From: Fidelibacterota bacterium
Lineage (GTDB): Bacteria > Bipolaricaulota > Bipolaricaulia > Bipolaricaulales > Bipolaricaulaceae
Direction of reading: 5' to 3'
NCBI GenBank assembly: GCA_024277405.1
Contig: JAJRVI010000085.1
Coordinates: forward strand, 1 to 11,704
DNA: 11,704 bases
The notes beneath the pieces were generated by a model. That model had not been told where the DNA came from and ran no database searches. It saw only the letters and a program-made list of their open reading frames with translations. A program made the position numbers and the translations under genes. Position 1 is the stretch's first letter; every line of letters begins with the position of its first letter. Below are positions 6,380 to 11,704 of this stretch, piece by piece.

Positions 6380-8062
6380 CTACCACGAACCTCCCCCGCC
6401 CCCGCCCATCCCCCCGCCGGAGAAGCCCCCGCCGCCGAAGGCGGAACCGCCCCGCCACCCGCCCCCGCCGGCGGAGCGGGGCGCCGCCGTGGCCGCCGTG
6501 TGGGCCATCCGCTGGAAGATGAAGAGCCTGGTACCGAAGAGGTAGGGGCTGTAGGTGGGGAAGCGACCTTCGTACCAAGACGGCGGGGCCTTCAGGAGGC
6601 CCTCGAACTTGCGGGTCCAGCGCTCCACCATCCCGAACGCCATGGCGTAGGGGAGGAGCTCCTCGAAGTGCCGTTCGGCGGCGGCGAACTCGAGGTACGG
6701 CTCCTCCGCCCGGCGGATGTATTCCTCGAGCCCCAAGACCCGCCGCAGGGCCTCCATGCCCTTTCTCGTCTTCCTCGGCATATACGGCGCGAAAAGGAGC
6801 ACGATGACACCGGCGGCCCCCACGGAGAGCCCCAAGTAGAGGGACTGCATGAAGATCCCCAACCCGAGCCCCAAAAAGACCAGGATTGTCCCCAGGCTTC
6901 GATAAGCGTTCCGCACCCGATCCGGGTTGGCGGGGTAAAACCCTTTCTCCGTGAGATCCATGTAGATCCGGGCCGCGAGGGCCGGGACCTCCCGATAGAA
7001 CTCGTACTTCAGCTCGGAGAGACGGACCTCTTTGTCCTTCTCCCCTTTGAAGAGCTTGCGCAAAAGGGATCGTTCGAACCGGGGAAGCCTTTCGTCCTTG
7101 GGGACTAAGCGGAGGCGGTAATCGGTCGGATCGTCACCGGTACCACCGATCTCGACGATCTTCAGGTGGCCTTTGACCGCCAAGGATATGATCCCCGCCA
7201 CGAGATCCCGGGGATCGAAGCGATCGTCGATCAGGACCCCCGCGGCCGCGGGATGCACGTCCTCGGGCGGGGAGTACTCGATGGGGATGGTCCCTTTGCG
7301 GGGATCGCGGCCCTTTACCCACCAGATCCCCAACATGGCGAGCAGGGTGAACAGGGGAATCCCGGCGTAGGCGTTGTCCGCCAGAAACCACAGGAGTTTT
7401 CGGCCGAACCCGGGGAGGACCACGTATCCCACGGGGAAGCGCACCGCCACCGTGATCCCCTCGCCGGGGAGGAGCCCCTCCGCCTCCCCCACGAGTTCCC
7501 CCTCGGCGAACCCCAGGGAAAACGGCTCTTGGGAGCCGTAGGCCCCCCGGTACCCCAGGTACCTGATGGCATCGGCGGGCACGCCCTCGGGGAGGCGTAC
7601 CCGCACCGCCGCGCGGGCGATGGGCATGGTCCACTCGGTCCCGATGGCGTTCCAATAGAGTTCTACCTCGTCCCCGTAGACCCGCAGCGCCCGCTCCACG
7701 CGGTACCGGATGAGATAGGTCACGGTCCCGGTGACGTAGCGGTCGGGATCCCCGATCTTGAGTACCAGGCGCCCCCCGCTCCGGGCCGTCGCCACGGGGA
7801 CCTCCCTGCCGTCGGCCCGCACCTCCTCCACCGCGATCCTCAGGTTGAACCTCTCCCCGGTGGAGAGCCGGTAGGAGTACGGGATCTCCCGGATGATCCC
7901 GTGACGGGGGAAGTCGAAGTACACTGAGATCTCCTCGGTCACGGTGACGACGGCGTCGGCCCCGATGTCCACGGCCACGCGGAAGTCCCGGATCTCCTCG
8001 GCGCCGGAGAGGGCCGCGGCACACAGAACGAAGAGGATGACGGGAAAAAGCCGGTATTTCAT
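6380..8062 (-). CDS. DUF2207 domain membrane protein with Gly-rich tail
   Basis: A 560-residue protein of the DUF2207 (COG4907, YciQ-like) group. It has a signal peptide (1-21) and an extracytoplasmic beta-rich DUF2207 domain (about 22-215, with FDFPRHGIIREIPYSYRL at 49-66). A membrane segment follows at about 231-249, then a cytoplasmic region with a winged-helix-like part (LVAGIISLAVKGHLKIVEIG, 287-306). A second membrane pair lies near 389-426. The final 29 residues are Gly-rich (GGGGFSGGGMGGGGGGSW), the typical low-complexity end of these proteins. Function is unknown; genes of this family commonly sit beside lemA, as here. The ATG overlaps the lemA stop (ATGA, 8059-8062), and a LemA-like gene starts three bases downstream, so all three are likely made together. 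Confidence 0.88.
   Translation of the reverse strand: MKYRLFPVILFVLCAAALSGAEEIRDFRVAVDIGADAVVTVTEEISVYFDFPRHGIIREIPYSYRLSTGERFNLRIAVEEVRADGREVPVATARSGGRLVLKIGDPDRYVTGTVTYLIRYRVERALRVYGDEVELYWNAIGTEWTMPIARAAVRVRLPEGVPADAIRYLGYRGAYGSQEPFSLGFAEGELVGEAEGLLPGEGITVAVRFPVGYVVLPGFGRKLLWFLADNAYAGIPLFTLLAMLGIWWVKGRDPRKGTIPIEYSPPEDVHPAAAGVLIDDRFDPRDLVAGIISLAVKGHLKIVEIGGTGDDPTDYRLRLVPKDERLPRFERSLLRKLFKGEKDKEVRLSELKYEFYREVPALAARIYMDLTEKGFYPANPDRVRNAYRSLGTILVFLGLGLGIFMQSLYLGLSVGAAGVIVLLFAPYMPRKTRKGMEALRRVLGLEEYIRRAEEPYLEFAAAERHFEELLPYAMAFGMVERWTRKFEGLLKAPPSWYEGRFPTYSPYLFGTRLFIFQRMAHTAATAAPRSAGGGGWRGGSAFGGGGFSGGGMGGGGGGSW
6383..6469 (-). repeat. Low-complexity Gly-rich coding segment
   Basis: Codons for residues 532-560 of the DUF2207 protein are almost all GGN, giving a C-rich, near-repetitive stretch on the forward strand. 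It encodes a flexible tail ending in Ser-Trp and is part of the gene, not an independent element. Confidence 0.7.
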
Positions 8063-8616
8063 CGGGAAAAGCTCACCTTCGGCGGCTCCCGCATCTCCGC
8101 GGAGGGGAGTTCGTAGAACTCCCGCGGCCGGATCCCGAAGAACCCCGCCACCATGTTGGTGGGGAAGGAACGTATCGCGGTATTGAGGTCGCGCACCACG
8201 GCGTTGTAGTACCGCCGGGAGCGGGCGATCTCCTCCTCCAGGTCCTCCAGGCTCCGTTGGAGTTCGAGGAAGTTCTCGTTCGCCTTGAGCTCGGGGTAAT
8301 TCTCCACCACCGCGAACAACGTCTTCAGCGTCTCCCGGAGGAAATTGTCGGCCTCCCCCTGCTCCCGTGGCGTCCGGGCCTTAAGGGACGCGGAGCGGGC
8401 CTCAGCCACCCGCTCGAATATCCCCCGCTCATGGGAGGCGTAGCCCCTGACCGTTTCCACCAAGTTGGGGATGAGGTCCGCTCGTTTGCGGAGCAGGGCG
8501 TCGATGTTGCGCCACGCCTCGTCCGCCCTCACCGAGAGCCGGATCAGGCGGTTGTAGGTGAGGACTAGCCACAGTACCACAGCCGCGACGATCCCGACGA
8601 CGATCCACAGAATCAT
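8059..8616 (-). CDS. lemA: LemA family protein
   Basis: A 185-residue membrane-anchored protein. Residues 2-20 form the N-terminal transmembrane helix, followed by the four-helix LemA domain. Family motifs are RADEAWRNIDALLRKRADLI (30-49) then PNLVETVRGYASHERGIFERV, AVVENYPELKANENFLELQ (102-120), and RRYYNAVVRDLNTAIRSFPT (134-153) then NMVAGFFG. The molecular role of LemA is not established. The frame runs upstream to 8805, but the ATG at 8616 is chosen because AGGAGG lies four bases before it and the protein then starts directly with its membrane helix. The stop overlaps the DUF2207 start by four bases. It is the first gene of a three-gene operon, divergent from the YceD operon. Confidence 0.93.
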   Translation of the reverse strand: MILWIVVGIVAAVVLWLVLTYNRLIRLSVRADEAWRNIDALLRKRADLIPNLVETVRGYASHERGIFERVAEARSASLKARTPREQGEADNFLRETLKTLFAVVENYPELKANENFLELQRSLEDLEEEIARSRRYYNAVVRDLNTAIRSFPTNMVAGFFGIRPREFYELPSAEMREPPKVSFSR

Positions 8617-8634
8617 TACGCCTCCTCTCGCCGC

Positions 8635-8640
8635 ATTGTA
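8635..8640 (-). promoter_or_regulatory. Probable -10 box of the lemA operon
   Basis: TACAAT on the minus strand matches the sigma70 -10 consensus at 5 of 6 positions within a very GC-rich tract. No convincing -35 box is seen at 17 bases (GTGGAG). Transcription would begin near 8628, leaving a leader of only about 12 bases that carries AGGAGG. This is plausible but unproven. Confidence 0.4.
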
Positions 8641-8773
8641 CCGCCCCGCCCCGGCGGCTCCACCGCGCCGATGGGGATCTGGGCACGGGGGTCCTTGACG
8701 ACGTGGGACGATGGGGGAAAGTTGTAGCGGATAGAGGCCCGTGGTGGGGGCGCTACGGGAGAAGGAGGCGACG

Positions 8774-9265
8774 ATGCGTCTCGAGCTCAAACAGGTGTGG
8801 GCCAACCCGGGAAGGCCGGTCCTCTTCTCCGGGGAGGAGGACCTGAAGGCCGTCCGGTGGTACGAGGAAACCCTCGCCCTGGAGGGCCCGGTGGAGGCGG
8901 ACGGATCCGCGTTCTACCAGGAGGACCGGATCTACCTGTTCCTGCACGTGCGGGGACGCATCCACCGGAGCTGCTCCCGGTGCCTCGCCGACATCCTCGA
9001 GCACTTCGACAAGGACGAGTTCCTGGAGGTCCCCATCGACGAGGTCCCCCCGGGGATGCAGTACCTGGAGCTTCGCCCCTATATCGAGAACGGGGTGCGG
9101 CTGGCCATCGAGCGGAAGCCCCTGTGCAGGCCGGACTGCAAGGGCATCTGCCCCCACTGCGGGGCGAACCTCAACCGCGAGGATCATCGGCCGGGTTGCA
9201 AGGCGGTGGAGAAGGAGGTTGATCCCCGCTGGGCGAAGTTGAAGGAGCTGCTCGCCTCCCAATGA
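8774..9265 (+). CDS. yceD: YceD/DUF177 family protein
   Basis: A 163-residue protein of the DUF177 family, whose E. coli member YceD is linked to 23S rRNA accumulation. It has the family cysteine pattern: C67-x2-C70 (SCSRC), then C118, C122, C126 and C129 in LCRPDCKGICPHCGANLN, and C142. This suggests a zinc-ribbon-like fold. An upstream in-frame GTG (8741) exists, but the ATG at 8774 is preferred because AAGGAGG (8762-8768) lies five bases before it and MRLELKQVW starts the domain. In most bacteria this gene is followed by rpmF (ribosomal protein L32); here ruvC follows directly, with an ATGA overlap. It is the first gene of a plus-strand operon. Confidence 0.88.
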   Translation: MRLELKQVWANPGRPVLFSGEEDLKAVRWYEETLALEGPVEADGSAFYQEDRIYLFLHVRGRIHRSCSRCLADILEHFDKDEFLEVPIDEVPPGMQYLELRPYIENGVRLAIERKPLCRPDCKGICPHCGANLNREDHRPGCKAVEKEVDPRWAKLKELLASQ

Positions 9266-9723
9266 GGGCGCTGGGGGTGGATCCCGGGCTCTCGGCCACC
9301 GGCTACGGGATCGTGGAGGGCGCGGGGACGGCGTTCCGGCTCGTGGCCAAGGGGACCATCCGCACCAAGCCCGGCGATCCGCTGCCCCGGAGGCTCCGGG
9401 CGATATTCGCCGCCCTGGAGCGGGTGGTGGAGGAGCACGACCCCCAGGTGGTGGCGGTGGAGGAGGTCTTCCTGGCGAAGAACGTATCCGCGGCGATGCT
9501 GACCGCCCAGGTGGCGGGGGTGGTGGCGCTCCTGGCCGACGGACGGGAGTTTCTCTCCTTCTCCCCGCGCCAGGTGAAGAAGTTCATCTGCGGCTACGGG
9601 GACGCCCCCAAGGTCCAGGTACTGGGGATGGTGGAGCACCTCCTGGGGACCGGGGGGCTCGTGTCCGACCACGCCGCGGACGCCCTGGCGCTCGCGGTGT
9701 GTGCTTTGCTCTCGCGGAGATGA
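9262..9723 (+). CDS. ruvC: Crossover junction endodeoxyribonuclease RuvC
   Basis: RuvC is the Holliday-junction resolvase that cuts four-way DNA junctions with RuvAB. The 153-residue length is normal. Catalytic acidic residues are D7 (GVDPGLSATGYG), E67 or E68 (VAVEEVF) and D140 (SDHAADALALA). The fourth position, Asp in E. coli, is His here (H137), as in Thermus thermophilus RuvC, so activity should be intact. The segment FSPRQVKKFICGYGDAPKVQ (100-119) matches the family's PxxVKxxxxGxGxAxKxQ block. The start overlaps the yceD stop (ATGA) and its own stop overlaps polA's start in the same way. No ruvA or ruvB is in the window. Confidence 0.95.
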   Translation: MRALGVDPGLSATGYGIVEGAGTAFRLVAKGTIRTKPGDPLPRRLRAIFAALERVVEEHDPQVVAVEEVFLAKNVSAAMLTAQVAGVVALLADGREFLSFSPRQVKKFICGYGDAPKVQVLGMVEHLLGTGGLVSDHAADALALAVCALLSRR

Positions 9724-11704
9724 CGCTCTACGACCTCCTGGGGGTGAAAGAGGTCCCGGAGCGGCTGCTGCTCATAGACGGCCATTCGGCCCTGTTCCGC
9801 TCCTTCTACGCCCTGCCCGAGCTCACCACCTCGAAAGGAATGCCGGTGAACGCCGTCTACGGCTTCACCCGCACACTGCTCATGGCCCTGCGGGAGTATC
9901 CCTCCCGGTACGTGGTGGTGGCCTTCGACGCCAAGGGGCCGACGCTGCGGCACGTCGCCTACGCGGAGTACAAGGCCACCCGGAAGGAGATGCCCGATCC
10001 CCTCAAGGTTCAGCTCCCCCTCGTCAAGGAACTGGTGGACGTGTTCGGCCTGAAGCGTCTGGAGCTCGAGGGCTACGAGGCCGACGACATCATGGCCACC
10101 CTGTCCAAGCTCGCGGAGAGACAGGGGATCCCGGTGCTGCACCTGACCGGGGACAAGGACATGGCCCAGCTCGTCTCCGACAAGGTGTTCATCCTGAAGC
10201 CGGGCCGCCGCCCCACCGATCGCCTGGAGCTTCTGGATCGGAAGGGGATCGAGGAGCGGTACGGCGTCCCCCCGGAGAGGATCGTGGACCTCCTGGCCTT
10301 GGTGGGGGACTCCATCGACAACGTCCCCGGGGTGAAGGGGATCGGGGAGAAGACGGCCAAGAAGCTCCTCCAGCAGTACGGATCGCTGGAGGCGGTGCTC
10401 CAGGCGGCGGAGCGGATCCCCAACAAACGGGTGGCCGAGGCCCTCAAGGCCCACCGGGAGGAGGCGCTCCTCTCGCGGGAGCTGGTGCGCCTGAAGGAGG
10501 CCCCCCTGGAGATCTCGCTCGAGGAGTGCGCCCCCGCCCCACTGGATACGGAGGCGCTGCTCGAGTTCCTGGGGAAGCTCGAGTTCTACTCCATCATCAA
10601 GGAGCTCGGCCTGGAGTCCCGGTACGAGGAGCTCCGGGAGCGGATGCCCGCGGGCGAACCGAAGCCCGTGTACAAAGCGATCCTCGACGGAGACTCCCTG
10701 GAGGAGCTCCTCGAGAGGTTGGGGCGGGCCCGGGAGTTCGCCCTGGACCTCGAGACCACCGGCACCGACCCCTTCTCCGCCGAGATCGTGGGGATCGCGC
10801 TCGCCATCTCGCCGTACGAGGGGTTCTACATCCCGGTGGGCCACCGGTACCTGGGGGCCCCCTCCCAGCTATCCCAGGAGCACGTCCTCGAAAGGCTCAA
10901 GCCCCTCCTGGAGGACGAGGACCACCGGGTGATCGGCCAGAACCTGAAGTACGACATGGAGGTCCTCTCCAACTACGGGATCGAGCTCCGGGGGATCTCC
11001 TTCGACGCCATGATCGCCCACTGGCTCCTCAACCCCGACGCTCCCTCCCACGCCCTGGAGGTGATCGCCCAGGAGGTGTTGGGCGAGCGGATGCGCAAGT
11101 ACAAGGAGCTCCTGGCGGTGGGAGGGGAGCGGGGGATGGAGGAGGTCCCGGTGGAGCGGGCCACCGCGTACGCCGCCGCCGACGCCGAGGTGATCACCCG
11201 GCTCGCCAAGCCGTTGCGGGAGAAGCTAGAGGAAAACGGGCTCACGAGGCTCTACGAGGAGGTGGAGCTCCCCCTCATCGAGGTGCTGGCGTGGATGGAG
11301 CGCCGGGGGGTCCTCCTGGACGTGGAGGTCCTGCGGGAACAGGCGAAGGAGCTCGAGGTCATGCTGGGCAGGCTCCGGGAGGAGCTCTACGAGCTCGCCG
11401 GGTCCCGGTTCAACCCCAACTCCACCCCCCAGGTGCGGGAGATCCTCTACGAGCGCCTGAAGCTCCCCGTGATCGCCAAGACCAAGACCGGCCCCTCCAC
11501 TGATGCCCAGGTGCTGCGGGAGCTCTCGCGGTTCCACGAGTTCCCCGCGAAGCTCCTCGCCTACCGGGAGCTGGAGAAGCTGCGGAACACCTACGTGGAG
11601 AAGCTGCCGAGGTACGTCCACCCCAGGACGGGGCGAATCCACACCTCGTTCAATCAGACGGGGACAGCAACGGGACGCCTGTCCTCCTCCGAGCCCAACC
11701 TCCA
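9720..11704 (+). CDS. polA: DNA polymerase I, partial (runs off the right edge)
   Basis: The first 661 codons of DNA polymerase I, the repair and Okazaki-processing polymerase. The 5' flap nuclease domain (1-300) keeps its metal ligands: D20, D70, E120/D122/D123, D145 and D147 (LTGDKD), D197 and D200 (VGDSIDNVPG). The DnaQ-like 3'-5' exonuclease (about 335-505) has all four DEDY residues: D343 and E345 (LDLETTGTD), N408 to D412 (GQNLKYD), Y484 and D488 (AYAAADAE). Proofreading should therefore be active, unlike Taq polymerase. The polymerase domain begins around 515 and is cut after TATGRLSSSEPNL, before the catalytic aspartates. The ATG overlaps the ruvC stop (ATGA at 9720-9723), and the protein starts with the normal LLLIDGHSALFRSFYAL. 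Confidence 0.96.
   Translation, partial: MTLYDLLGVKEVPERLLLIDGHSALFRSFYALPELTTSKGMPVNAVYGFTRTLLMALREYPSRYVVVAFDAKGPTLRHVAYAEYKATRKEMPDPLKVQLPLVKELVDVFGLKRLELEGYEADDIMATLSKLAERQGIPVLHLTGDKDMAQLVSDKVFILKPGRRPTDRLELLDRKGIEERYGVPPERIVDLLALVGDSIDNVPGVKGIGEKTAKKLLQQYGSLEAVLQAAERIPNKRVAEALKAHREEALLSRELVRLKEAPLEISLEECAPAPLDTEALLEFLGKLEFYSIIKELGLESRYEELRERMPAGEPKPVYKAILDGDSLEELLERLGRAREFALDLETTGTDPFSAEIVGIALAISPYEGFYIPVGHRYLGAPSQLSQEHVLERLKPLLEDEDHRVIGQNLKYDMEVLSNYGIELRGISFDAMIAHWLLNPDAPSHALEVIAQEVLGERMRKYKELLAVGGERGMEEVPVERATAYAAADAEVITRLAKPLREKLEENGLTRLYEEVELPLIEVLAWMERRGVLLDVEVLREQAKELEVMLGRLREELYELAGSRFNPNSTPQVREILYERLKLPVIAKTKTGPSTDAQVLRELSRFHEFPAKLLAYRELEKLRNTYVEKLPRYVHPRTGRIHTSFNQTGTATGRLSSSEPNL

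Noticed and set aside
8695..8727. Plus-strand promoter for the yceD operon based on TTGACG
   Set aside because: No acceptable -10 box at 16-18 bases; the nearest candidate (TTGTAG) is 21 bases away.
9594..10844. 416-codon minus-strand ORF opposite ruvC/polA
   Set aside because: Leu/Glu/His-rich shadow of polA codons with no motif; both genes beneath it are certain.
9701..11503. 600-codon plus-strand ORF over polA
   Set aside because: Wrong frame: translation is Arg/Gly/Pro-rich nonsense. The polA frame starting at 9720 has all catalytic motifs and stays open to the window end.

Overview
The window is a GC-rich bacterial chromosome segment with tightly packed genes. Strong Shine-Dalgarno sequences (GGAGG/AGGAGG) precede several starts and neighbouring genes often share start/stop codons. 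The amino-acid binding protein has a plain signal peptide and no lipobox, which fits a cell with a periplasm. I cannot name the organism. The composition and gene set would suit an uncultivated, possibly thermophilic lineage (Bipolaricaulota is one guess), but that is a weak inference. No phage, CRISPR array, tRNA or rRNA is seen.

Layout. (1) 1-468: an AT-richer patch with a UPF0175-type protein (+) that looks degraded, and a short opposite-strand ORF. (2) 469-1491 (-): mtnA, S-methyl-5-thioribose-1-phosphate isomerase. Its upstream region holds a sigma70-like promoter followed by a factor-independent terminator before the gene, so it is either an attenuated leader or a small RNA. (3) 1669-5718 (-): one operon, read right to left, of substrate-binding protein, permease, ATPase, second permease and ornithine carbamoyltransferase. 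It has a clear promoter at 5764-5793 and an internal terminator hairpin between the first two genes. (4) 5846-8616 (-): a three-gene membrane operon of lemA, a DUF2207 protein with a Gly-rich tail, and a diverged LemA paralogue. (5) 8774-11704 (+): a divergent operon of a YceD/DUF177 protein, ruvC and polA, each start overlapping the previous stop. polA runs off the right edge after 661 codons; both its 5' flap nuclease and 3'-5' proofreading active sites are intact.

How they fit together. The ABC transporter and argF are very probably co-transcribed, linking uptake of a polar amino acid to ornithine/citrulline metabolism. mtnA lies just beyond and can also be reached from its own promoter. 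The right-hand operon joins an rRNA/ribosome-linked zinc-ribbon-like protein to two DNA repair enzymes, without the rpmF gene that usually follows yceD. The least-understood loci are the mtnA leader and the lemA-DUF2207-lemA-like operon.
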